From: Muribaculaceae bacterium
GTDB lineage: Bacteria > Bacteroidota > Bacteroidia > Bacteroidales > Muribaculaceae
Assembly: GCA_017454355.1 (NCBI GenBank)
Contig: JAFTDD010000014.1
Coordinates: forward strand, 1-64,000
Direction of reading: 5' to 3'
DNA: 64,000 nt
Shown here one piece after another: positions 37,401-45,900 of the stretch. How positions within the stretch are numbered: position 1 is the first letter of the stretch; each line of letters starts with the position of its first letter. Both the position numbers and the translations under genes were made by a program. Below the pieces are notes generated by a model. It was not told the origin of the DNA and searched no databases. It saw nothing but the letters and a program-made list of their open reading frames with translations.

Positions 37401-37523
37401 ACGTGTATGTCCGATGTCGCGACGATACACGGAGTTGTCATGGCAAGGCTGCCCGGCGAAGATTTCGACGGTGTTTTCAACTGCGTCAGTTTGGTATCGT
37501 TGTATCTTGAATTTGAACTTCAT
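34464..37523 (-). CDS. res: Type III restriction enzyme, Res subunit
   Basis: A 1019-residue ATP-dependent translocase-nuclease. Walker A is METGTGKT (102-109), the DEAD-like box IIMDEPQRME, and motif VI lies in RQEVGRGLRLCVNQ. The C-terminal nuclease is intact: APDW with D948, then E966-T967-K968 in IAETKG, the PD-(D/E)XK pattern. It is the last gene of the defence island, 3 nt after mod. In the classic scheme Res with Mod cuts unmethylated DNA when two sites face each other. GC content is lower than in the flanking housekeeping genes. Confidence 0.94.
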   Translation of the reverse strand: MKFKFKIQRYQTDAVENTVEIFAGQPCHDNSVYRRDIGHTRGYVGGLHDEEEYTGYRNSDVELSEAQLLANIHRVQIAADIKQSSRLVKLPDLGFAALDIEMETGTGKTYVYIKTMFEMNKRYGWSKFIVVVPSIAIREGVANSFSLLEEHFMEHYGKKARWFIYNSGNLQQLDSYSSSADINVMIINTQAFASSLKEGSRSKDSLIIYSKRDEFQSRRPIDVIAANRPIIIMDEPQRMEGAATQNGLKKFRPLFMLYYSATHRTQHNTIYALDALDAFKQKLVKRIRVKGFEVKNLRGTGKYLYLSGFELSKNKPPQAVIEIEVRKAGGIRREQHRFSQGDSLQAASGLNEYDGFTISEINPQHGYVAFLNGEKLGRGQVVGDTNRRALQKVQIRETIASHFEKERSLFNQGIKCLSLFFIDEVAHYKGYDENGEVVKGEFWNDFEEEYTHFLNEHISLFDEPYQRYLRQSTAEQVHAGYFSIDKRTGHSVNSHIGRGDDTSDDISAYDLILKNKERLLSFNEPVRFIFSHSALREGWDNPNVFQICTLRNAGSVTAKRQEVGRGLRLCVNQQGNRMDAEMLGDNVQELNSLTVIANESYSSFVDALQRETRQELRERPTHVNLELFKGKTIVVDGEKFQLDEVRSAMAVTYFTMNGYIDEKGIPTDIYRTAVENGTLASMDLFVNIAPIAAELHKMVQSTYDESVILDNMIEDDMQTPATNTINQANFGRKEFQDLWKEINHKYAYTVHYNSDELVDKAINSLNASLKVTELKYVVVEGGQEDKVDEFGGITTATKSLSDVSTSTVKYDLVGDIARGATLTRRTVVRILQGLSPQKFALFRNNPEEFIRNAIRLIREQKATMIVEHIGYNMIDGQYESTIFTQEKPTQPLSKAFHAKKHILDYVFTDSKGEREFAEQLDAATEVCVYAKLPRTFQIPTPVGNYAPDWAVAFNRGSVKHIFFIAETKGSLEEMELRGVERAKIECAKKLFNECSTANVKYSVCKPTYQSLLEAMSGVK

Positions 37524-37526
37524 ACG

Positions 37527-39452
37527 TCAAAGGATTTTGCAGATTGTGTCGGGTGAATAGTGGCGGAATATTTGCTCGAAGTTGTCTAGCACGTTGTCAT
37601 TGGCGGCGCTTGCGTCGCGCATAACGAAGAAGTTCGGTTTGCGCTTGGCAATCTCGGTGACTGTACTTTCATTGACGTCTTTGTCGAAGGTGGCAATGAG
37701 GTGGCCGTCGCTCACGTTGAATACTCTCTTTCCGGCGAGCTGTTCAACAACGATTGAGGCAGAAAGCGGTATATCAAGTTCGAGCATTACTTGGAACAGC
37801 AAGTCTTCATCGCTGCGGTCTGACTTCACGTTGTCGAGCAAGCCGGTGAGCGCTGTCGGGTCGAACTTGTCGGGCGTATAGTAAACATCTTCCATGTTGC
37901 TGCTGTCGAGACGCAGCACACGGAAACCGATGTCAAGGTCTTTTGCTTCGGGGTGTTCTGCCTTGATTTTCTTTGCGGCTCGGCGGATGCGTTCCTTGCC
38001 AATTTCGCAGATATTGGCATAACCCGCCTTGCGTGCTTCGCTCTTTTCATCGGTCACTTCCGGTAACTGCACCATAATAAACTTGCGGGTGCCACCATCT
38101 TCAGCATTCAGTTGCATAACGGCGTGAGCCGTTGTTGCGCTGCCGGAGAAGAAGTCAAGGATAATGCCATCTTCGACATTTGCCATTCTAATAAATAAAT
38201 TCAATAGACTTGGTGATTTTGAATAATCAAATATCGCCTTACCACCAAATAATGTTTTTAATACTTCAGTACCATTACTAATATCATCTACCCATGTAGT
38301 GTATTTTTTAGTTTTTTCTTCGCCTTCCTTAGGGGCAAAAATCTTCTCATAAGGAACCCACTTGCCCCATTTGTTGTGTTGAAACTCAACTCGTCCATCC
38401 GCTATCATCTGCGCAAGGTTGCTGGCGCCATGGCGCCAGCGACCTTGAATTTCTTGAAATTCAAGGTCGCTGTTCCTTGATTCTGAGTATATAGTGGGGT
38501 ACACTTCTGTACCATCAGGAGCGGTTATAGGATAGTATAAATTGGGGCGATCCTCACGCAAACTATTTGATCCCCACTTACGTAGTAATTGGGTCTTATA
38601 ATATCGTTGTTTTTGTTCATCAAACTTTGGATAGACATCTCCTTGTTTAATTTCTTCTCCAGCAACAAAGAAATTAATATTTTTAGCAAATACTACTATG
38701 TATTCGTGAATCATTGCATAGTATTTACTATCTTGCCTACCTCCACGACCTTTCCAATTTATAATTGCAACAAAGTTATTTGCACCAAAAATCTCGTTGC
38801 ATACTTTCTTCAAGTTCTCTACCTCGTTATCATCGATTGAGATAAAGATTACGCCATCTTCAGCGAGCAGGTCGCGAGCGACTTTAAGGCGAGGGTACAT
38901 GAGGTTGAGCCAGTCGGTATGGAAGCGACCGTTACTCTCATTGTTGCGCTCGTAGTTGTCGAGAAGCATATTGCCGTTCTCATCAAACATGCCGCTTTTT
39001 CCCTTGAAATCCGCGTAACTTTGGGCATAGTCATCCTCATAAACGAAATCATTGCCGGTGTTATAGGGCGGGTCAATGTAAACCATCTTAACCTTGCCGA
39101 GATAGGTCTCACGTAGGAGTTTCAGCACTTCGAGGTTGTCGCCCTCGATGTAGAGATTTTGCGTGTTGTCAAAGTCAACGCTGTCTTCACGCACTGGGCG
39201 CAGCGTGCAGTTAGTGGGCGCATTGGCGAGGCGAATAGCCTCACGTTTGCCTGGCCAAGTGAACTGATAGCGTTCCTCACCGGTGTCTATGATGTCGCGG
39301 CTCAGCTCCTGCCGCAACAGGTCAAAGTCAATGGCGCGTTCCACCTTGCCGTTCTCGCCTTTGCGCTCGGTCACGCAATTAGGAAAGAGAGCGGCAATGC
39401 GTTCCACATTCTGAGCCACGCCATCGACACTATGCATTGTTAGATGTTCCAT
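37527..39452 (-). CDS. mod: Type III DNA methyltransferase, Mod subunit
   Basis: A 641-residue beta-class adenine methyltransferase. The catalytic DPPY (127-130) precedes the SAM motif DFFSGS (433-438), with a target-recognition region between them (about 230-420). That region is clearly more AT-rich than the rest and contains two abutting perfect palindromes at 38421-38472. The start may be ATG 39452 or ATG 39437; both overlap the end of the TIR gene. It provides recognition and protection for the Res partner. Confidence 0.94.
   Translation of the reverse strand: MEHLTMHSVDGVAQNVERIAALFPNCVTERKGENGKVERAIDFDLLRQELSRDIIDTGEERYQFTWPGKREAIRLANAPTNCTLRPVREDSVDFDNTQNLYIEGDNLEVLKLLRETYLGKVKMVYIDPPYNTGNDFVYEDDYAQSYADFKGKSGMFDENGNMLLDNYERNNESNGRFHTDWLNLMYPRLKVARDLLAEDGVIFISIDDNEVENLKKVCNEIFGANNFVAIINWKGRGGRQDSKYYAMIHEYIVVFAKNINFFVAGEEIKQGDVYPKFDEQKQRYYKTQLLRKWGSNSLREDRPNLYYPITAPDGTEVYPTIYSESRNSDLEFQEIQGRWRHGASNLAQMIADGRVEFQHNKWGKWVPYEKIFAPKEGEEKTKKYTTWVDDISNGTEVLKTLFGGKAIFDYSKSPSLLNLFIRMANVEDGIILDFFSGSATTAHAVMQLNAEDGGTRKFIMVQLPEVTDEKSEARKAGYANICEIGKERIRRAAKKIKAEHPEAKDLDIGFRVLRLDSSNMEDVYYTPDKFDPTALTGLLDNVKSDRSDEDLLFQVMLELDIPLSASIVVEQLAGKRVFNVSDGHLIATFDKDVNESTVTEIAKRKPNFFVMRDASAANDNVLDNFEQIFRHYSPDTICKIL
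38421..38472. repeat. Two palindromes inside the mod recognition region
   Basis: GCTGGCGCCATGGCGCCAGC (38421-38440) is a perfect 20-bp palindrome. It runs into a second one with 17-bp arms (38437-38453 against 38456-38472) and a 2-nt loop. Together they encode about residues 327-344 of Mod in frame. They resemble the REP-type hairpins seen between genes elsewhere in the window. Confidence 0.8.
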
Positions 39453-40320
39453 TATTTAATATCTCGTTTACAAATAAATCCGCTATTTCACTAGCCGACA
39501 TCAGTTGTGTGTTTGCTGCCGAACGGTCGGCTAGCATCAAACTGTATGCGGCAACTTCGTCTCTTGAAATGTTATGCCATATCGGGAGGATGCAATTTCC
39601 CATTGTGGTTTCTTTGGAAAATAAGCCATTGAGTTCTTGGTTTGTCCAATATTTTTTCAAATAATATTGAGACAATACAACAATGGCAAACTTTGATTGC
39701 TGAAGCCCAATTTCAATGCTGGCTCGCAAACTTTGCCCCCAGCCGATGTTAATTTTATCATACCAAACTTTTACGCCACGACTAATAAGTTCGCTGACAA
39801 GTTCATCTACGAAAGTCGCCTTATCTTCCGAAGCATGTGAAATAAAAACGTCGTAAGATTCGGTTTCGGGTATGCGTAGCAAGGGAAAACGCGAGTTTAC
39901 GGTAAATTTCCTTTGCTCATTTTGAACGTAGGAAATGGTTTTGTCAAGGACTTTCATCTTGTGTTCAGTTTTCTTTTGAGTATCGGCAAGTTTGTCAGCC
40001 GATTTTTTATCTTCTTTTGCTTGCTCTTTAGATAGTTTGTTCTTTTCATCATCTAGTTTCTTTTGAGTGACAGCCTGTTTCTTTTCAAGATTAGCTATCT
40101 CTTTTATTAAACGTGCTTCTTCTTCAGCATATCTCTTGGCTTCGTTTAATTTAGATTGTATTGTGGAAGCAGATTTACTCTTTGCAGCATCAGATTGAGC
40201 CTTCAAAGCCTTTGATTTTGCGTTAGCAACCTTTTTGCGAGTTTCAGCGATTTTGCCAATAATCATTGTTACCTCACGCTGATAACGCTCTATATTATTC
40301 TGAATCGATTGAATACTCAT
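39430..40320 (-). CDS. Coiled-coil TIR-domain protein
   Basis: A 296-residue protein with a long charged coiled coil (residues 1-135) and a C-terminal TIR domain (155-290). TIR box 1 is YDVFISHASEDK; the probable catalytic glutamate is E203 in RASIEIGLQQS, the position used by NAD-cleaving plant-type TIRs. Its start overlaps the DUF4391 stop by 4 nt and its end overlaps mod, so it is translated as part of the restriction operon. NADase effector activity on phage sensing is inference. Confidence 0.88.
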   Translation of the reverse strand: MSIQSIQNNIERYQREVTMIIGKIAETRKKVANAKSKALKAQSDAAKSKSASTIQSKLNEAKRYAEEEARLIKEIANLEKKQAVTQKKLDDEKNKLSKEQAKEDKKSADKLADTQKKTEHKMKVLDKTISYVQNEQRKFTVNSRFPLLRIPETESYDVFISHASEDKATFVDELVSELISRGVKVWYDKINIGWGQSLRASIEIGLQQSKFAIVVLSQYYLKKYWTNQELNGLFSKETTMGNCILPIWHNISRDEVAAYSLMLADRSAANTQLMSASEIADLFVNEILNNGTSNNA

Positions 40321-40919
40321 AATAATTGCGTCTTTAACCTTTGAATTTGCTGATGTAACTCCAACTTCTTGCGGGGTTGTTTCTCCTTACGCATTTTTGC
40401 TTCGAGTGTGACTATCTGCTTGAGCAGTTTTTCCTGCTGTTCATCGACAGCGATTTGCTCGGTGAGCGTGTTGCCGTCCTGCACGGTGATGTCGCCAATG
40501 GTGGTGACCATTGACTGCCACACTTCATCGAGCGACAAACCATTGAGCGGTAAACTCGCTCCGTCGGCAGGTTGCCACGGAGAGAAGAAAAGCCGCTCAT
40601 GGTGTATGGCGAACTGCACTTGCTCGTCGTGCAGAAGTGCGATGACCATTTTCTGCGGAATGAGTTTGGTCAGCAATTCAATGTTGCGGTGGTCAAAGTC
40701 ACGGCGTTTGAGCAGGACTGTGACCACATAGATGCCTTGAATGTCAACCGTGGCCAGCGCAGGGACTGAGCGCGTGGTGATTTCGTGTGAAATCACCAGT
40801 CGGCTGATGTCCTCGTCGAAGTGGTCGCGCTGCGCTGCCTTTAAGCCAAACTTCGCAAAGATGGCTTTCTTGGGCAACGCCTTGTTGACCTCGGCTGTAT
40901 GTGGCAGTCCAAAACTCAT
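40317..40919 (-). CDS. DUF4391 protein
   Basis: A 200-residue protein beginning MSFGLPHTAEVNKALPKKA, which I recognise as DUF4391. I start at ATG 40919 rather than the upstream ATG at 40949 because the family begins at this block. The C-terminal 40 residues form a basic coiled coil. DUF4391 genes are known to me mainly from restriction and helicase neighbourhoods; no catalytic motif is obvious. A gap full of short repeats separates it from the upstream AlbA_2 gene. Confidence 0.8.
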   Translation of the reverse strand: MSFGLPHTAEVNKALPKKAIFAKFGLKAAQRDHFDEDISRLVISHEITTRSVPALATVDIQGIYVVTVLLKRRDFDHRNIELLTKLIPQKMVIALLHDEQVQFAIHHERLFFSPWQPADGASLPLNGLSLDEVWQSMVTTIGDITVQDGNTLTEQIAVDEQQEKLLKQIVTLEAKMRKEKQPRKKLELHQQIQRLKTQLL

Positions 40920-40929
40920 TGGTCTCTCT

Positions 40930-41290
40930 CTATTTTTGCGGAAACTCACGGAAAGTTCACGTTTTTTCGCGGAAAGTTCACGTAAATCCCACTTAAATTT
41001 TATTTTTGCAATATTTTTATTCTCAGTTAGTTATGTTTACTTCTCGCTTAAATCTCGCTTAAATCTCGCTTAAATTTGGCGTTTTCTCACTTAAATTTGA
41101 CGTAATGTTCACGGAAAACTCACGGAATTTTCACGGAAAATGTCATCACTTAAAGCCGCTTAAATTTCACTTAATCGGAATTTTGCACTTTGCTGATTGC
41201 CAATATTTTGTAATAAACATTCTAGCCAAACTTGCGAAAATTCCACTTTAATCTCACTTAAATTTATTTTTTCTCACTTAAATTTTTGAC
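40930..41290. repeat. Box-array region inside the defence island
   Basis: Three families of short direct repeats fill this gap. TCTCGCTTAAA occurs at 41042, 41053 and 41064 (exact 11-bp steps). TCTCACTTAAATTT occurs at 41085, 41252 and 41272, with partial forms between. TTCACGGAAA-type units occur at 41109-41140 and again around 40945-40982. The last two TTAAATTT boxes flank the stop codon of the AlbA_2 gene and one encodes its final residues NLSEK. No gene is seen from 40950 to 41263. Confidence 0.85.
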
Positions 41291-42931
41291 CAGTCGCCAA
41301 TATCGTTCCTTGTCATTATAAATGAGATTGTTGCGTCGCAATTTGGTGAGCAGATTACCTATCTTACTCAACTTTTGCTCTTGGCTTAAAATTGACGGTA
41401 GTTTGTTCAGGAGCAGTTTGTCTATGTCTGCACGTTTGAGTTTGCCGTGTTGAGTCAGAGCCTCGATGATAAGGTCTTGATAATATTTGTCATCAAGCCC
41501 TTTCATGTCGGTATATTCCGCCTCTTGGTGCGTTACTCTTGCTATACGTTGGCTGATGAACACATTTGGCTTTCTGCCCTCAATGAGTTTCAGTTTGCGC
41601 AGCTTAGCAATAGCCTGTTGTTCCAGAGTTTTTTTCTTCTGCACACAGTCAAGTAGCACCGCAGTAGTCAAGTCAAGGTCGGCACGCTCCATGAGCAGTA
41701 ACGAATATTGAGCATCAATCACGTGCCCTGGCACAACAAGTCTGACGCGCGTTGGATCAGAGCAGTCATAGTCGGGCATTGGCAGGAAGCGCTCGCGTTG
41801 CCGCAAGAACATTTCGTGGATTCCGTAGCCCTGCGTGTCAATCATTTTCAAGTTGACCATGGCATTAGCGAGGAATGAGTTGCGATATTTCTTGGGCGTT
41901 TTCTTGCCCTCGATATACTGCTCATAGTCGCCGTCGAAAAACGAGCCGGCATTCTCGAACACCAGTTGGTCGGTTTCCTCGGTGACAACAATACGCTCGT
42001 TTCGCAGGTAGTCTTGATGTGCAATGCAGTTGTGCATAGCCTCAAGCACAGTTTTGTTGTCGTATTTCCACACCTCAGCCGGAATGAGGCTATTGTTGGG
42101 AAATATCTTGATGCGGTAGTTGCGTATGCTGTCGTTGAGCCTTGACGTGGAAAGCAGGAATGGAATGGTAAAGATGTTTCCTGCATTCTCTGTCGGGGTG
42201 CGCAAGCGCCACACGATTTGGGCGATATGCCCCAAATAATGCGTGGCTTCTTCCTTGCCGAGCAATAACAACGCCGTGCGCGTAATGTTGCCGTTAATCG
42301 TAATCTTCGCTTTGTCAAGGAAAGTGGCAGCGTCCCATGCCTTTGCCGTTTCCGCTTTGTCGGGGAAACGTTCATAAAAACCTTTTCGAGCTACAGCAAT
42401 AGCGTCCTCATCAAGGTCCGCTATTGTGGCTTCGGGCACGATTACCGCACTCCAATCAATGGTCGAGTTATATATTTGCCGAACCCAATCCACGTAGGGG
42501 ATAAGTTCGGTGACAGAACTGTCAACTCTCACCCATGGAGTGTCTTGAAATTTGGTGGGTTCGCCTTTTGCCGCAGGAATCACGAATACAACAAACCGCT
42601 TGCCGTCGGGAGCGTGGAACTCCTCGATGGTGAAATTGATTTTTGGCGATATGTATTGCCGCAAAAACAATTCGAGGTCTTGGTTACCTTTCGCCTTGGT
42701 CTTTTGTGGCTCGAATGTAGTACCCAGCAACTCCAGCGTATTATCCTCAACACCAAAGTAGAGATAACCGAAGTCTTGGTTGTCAAGGCACGCACCATTA
42801 GACAAAGCCGAAATGTATTTGCCCAAATGGTAAGGGTCTTGATGGTTGCTTTTGAACTCCAGCCATCGACATTCCTTGCCGCTCAATGCTATGAGCCGAT
42901 TAAGGCGTTGTATTTGTTCAGTATCATTCAT
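41264..42931 (-). CDS. Schlafen/AlbA_2 DNA-binding protein with RecG_C-like domain
   Basis: A 555-residue protein. The N-terminus (about 15-140) is an AlbA_2/Schlafen domain (WLEFKSN, FGYLYFGVEDN). The middle resembles the ATPase-like 'RecG C-terminal' HATPase_c_4 module with EAMHNCIAHQDY and FENAGSFFDG, and winged-helix segments follow. Such proteins act as regulators or nucleic-acid sensors and are frequent in defence islands. The last codons are made of the repeat described at 40930-41290. It lies 32 nt after the helicase gene. Confidence 0.85.
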   Translation of the reverse strand: MNDTEQIQRLNRLIALSGKECRWLEFKSNHQDPYHLGKYISALSNGACLDNQDFGYLYFGVEDNTLELLGTTFEPQKTKAKGNQDLELFLRQYISPKINFTIEEFHAPDGKRFVVFVIPAAKGEPTKFQDTPWVRVDSSVTELIPYVDWVRQIYNSTIDWSAVIVPEATIADLDEDAIAVARKGFYERFPDKAETAKAWDAATFLDKAKITINGNITRTALLLLGKEEATHYLGHIAQIVWRLRTPTENAGNIFTIPFLLSTSRLNDSIRNYRIKIFPNNSLIPAEVWKYDNKTVLEAMHNCIAHQDYLRNERIVVTEETDQLVFENAGSFFDGDYEQYIEGKKTPKKYRNSFLANAMVNLKMIDTQGYGIHEMFLRQRERFLPMPDYDCSDPTRVRLVVPGHVIDAQYSLLLMERADLDLTTAVLLDCVQKKKTLEQQAIAKLRKLKLIEGRKPNVFISQRIARVTHQEAEYTDMKGLDDKYYQDLIIEALTQHGKLKRADIDKLLLNKLPSILSQEQKLSKIGNLLTKLRRNNLIYNDKERYWRLVKNLSEKK

Positions 42932-42963
42932 CTGATGCTAATATTTTCAATTATTCCTATAAA

Positions 42964-45900
42964 CTATTTGATAACGAGGAAACAAATCAGTTCGAAATCG
43001 TCAAGCCCGGTGATAGGCTCGGTGAATAGCGAGCCTTGCACACCGCCCAGGAAACTGTCGATGTCGCTTTCCTGCCTGACGTTGATAATTGAATTGATGG
43101 CTTCGCCCAACAATTCAGAGTAGTGTTTCATATTGCGCCCATCGCGCGTTTGCTTGTTGAACTCACGGCACAGTACCTTGTCGGGAGCGTGCACGCCTTT
43201 GCACAGCAAGCGCAAGCGGTCGAGCAGGTCTTTTGGCGCAAGGTGGTTGACCACCACATCGCCATCGTCGCTGATATAGACCATATAGAACGGGTGCAAC
43301 TGGTTTTTGTGGTCGATGTTGATTCCGCCGTTACGGTTTTTCAGCACAAAGACCACGCCCGGAGGCGTTGTGTCGCGTGCAGCCACTACAGCATGCAGCC
43401 CAAACGGTGTGTGCTCGATGTCGTGGCCTTGGTTGATGTATTCAAGCAAGTCGAGGCGGAACTCGTTCAAGCCCAAGTCCATGATGGAGACGCCAGTATT
43501 CATTTCCTCGATGTCAACCACTTCTTCCTGCAAGCGTTTCAGCTGCTGGCGGCGATAGTCGAGGTCGTCTTTCTCGTTTTCCGAAAGTGGGTTGCCGTCG
43601 TCTGTGGCGGTGAGCACACTGGCTTTCATGCGTGCCTCGACGCGCTCTTTCAGATTGATGTACTCGTCAAGCGTCATGTCCGGCCAGTAGTTGACCAACT
43701 GAATGACGGCGTTTCGCGAGCCGATGCGGTCGATACGCCCGAAGCGTTGAATAATGCGCACGGGGTTCCAGTGAATATCGTAGTTGATGAGGTAGTCACA
43801 GTCCTGCAAGTTCTGTCCCTCACTGATGCAGTCGGTGCCGATGAGCACGTCAATCTCGGCATCGAGTTTCGGGTATATTGCGGCTTTCTCTTTCGATACC
43901 GGCGAGAACAGCGTGAGAACCTTGTTGAAGTCAAGTTTCTCACGCAATTTGAGCGTACTGCGAGCCTCCACGTCACCGCTGACGAGGGCGGTGTGCAAGC
44001 CATGCTTTTTGAGGATTGCAGGAGCGAGGTTCTTGTAAAGGTACTCGGCGGTGTCGCTGAATGCCGTGAAGATAATCACTTTCTTGTTGCCCTCATTGAT
44101 GGGGTTGGCGAACTTGTCGCGCAGGTCGGCGATTAGTTGCTGGAGTTTGCTGTCGTGATCAGGCGTGATGTCGCCAAGCATGAGCAGCAGCAATTTGAGA
44201 TTGTCAGCGTCTTTCTGCAAGTAAGTGCGCCACGACATATAATCGAGGTCGGCGAGCAAAATCTTGTTTTTGCGCCGCCCGATGATTATATCATTGTCGG
44301 CATCTTCGATGTCCCAATCGGCGACAGGCTCGGCAGCCATCATGTAATCGTCAACCTCGGTCTGTTCAACATGGCTGTCAATGCGTTTCAGCATTTGTTC
44401 GATATACGCTGCGATGCGCTGCACAGTGAGGCGGAACGAGTTGACCGAACTCTCCAAGCGTTTGAGCATCTGTATGCTCATCAGTCGGCGAATACCTTTC
44501 TCGCGGTCTTCGATACTTAGGCGGTGGCCGGTGGCGGTTATCTCGTCCTCGGTGTCGATGCCGTATTTGTCTTTCCGGCTGTCGAGAATGAATGCCGACG
44601 GCGTGTAAACAGCGAGGTTGAGCTGCTGCAACTGCTCAAAAATCTCGTTGTAATTGATGGCTGTGTTCAGGTCGGTGAGTGGCGGACGGCGTGATATTGG
44701 CTTCAACCTTGTGGGGAACTTGCCAATGTCGGCGGTGTCGTAATATTGCTCGATGTGCTTTCGGCTTCGCGCAATCGTCACGCTGTCAAGCAGGGTGAAG
44801 AAGTCAAAGCTCAACATCGAGAGCAGCTGCTTAGTGGTTCGCTCCTCTTTAGGCAAGCGTGACCACTCGTTGTAACTTCGCTGCGCCTTGCGGAAAATAT
44901 CGTCAACACTTGATTCTGTGTTGAGCAGCGCGTCAAGGCGTGCGCTCTCGCCCTCGTAGGCGAGTTGTAGCTGGTTCTTTAGGTCATTGAAACGATTGTT
45001 GACCGGCGTTGCGCTCAACATGAGAACTTTTGTCCGCACACCTGCCCGGATGATTTTATTCATCAGCCGCAGGTAGCGGTTCTCACGCGGGTTCTCGTCG
45101 TTCTCATCGGTGCTGACCTTGCCGCCGTTGCGGAAGTTGTGGCTCTCGTCAATAACCACCAGGTCATAGTTACCCCAGTTGATGTTGGCCAGCTCGCGTC
45201 CGTTGCTGCGCCCCTCGTCTCGCGACAGGTCGCTGTGGAAAAACACGTCGTATCGCAAGCGGTCGGCGACAAGCGGATTGTTGAGATAGTTGCCGTGATA
45301 GGTTTCCCAGTTGTCGTGCAACTTCTTGGGGCAAAGCACAAGCACGTTGCGGTTGCGCCCCTCGTAGTATTTAATTACGGCAAGGGCGGTGAACGTCTTA
45401 CCGAGGCCCACGCTGTCGGCAAGAATGCAGCCGTTGTATTTCTCTAACTTATTGATGATAGCAAGCGCAGCGTCGCGCTGGAAATTGTAGAGTTTGTTCC
45501 AAATCACGCTCTGCTTGAAGCCTGTCGCCTCATTGGGCAGCACGTCCTCGCTGATGTCTTCAAGGAACTCGTTGAAGATATTGTAGAGCGTGACGAAGTA
45601 GAGAAATTCGGGAGCGTTTTCCTTATAGACATTGCTGATGTTGTCAATGACTTCTTCGGTGACTACTTGCAGCATTTCGCTGTCGTTCCACACTTGTTCA
45701 AACAGAGTCAGGAAGTCTTGCGATGCCGGGAAGTCATTGCGCATGATCATCGTGTAGGCGTTGTCGCCCTGCTCGGTGCCGAGGTCAACGGTAGTGAAGC
45801 CGTTGACCGGCGCATAATTGGTCTGGTCAACATTGATAAATCCCTGCATGAACTTGTTCGTGCGGTTGGATTTGAAGCAGACCTTTTGTCGAATCCATTC

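Noticed and set aside
43123..44136. 337-residue plus-strand open frame in the helicase gene
   Set aside because: Shadow of the helicase coding strand, which has all helicase motifs in order.
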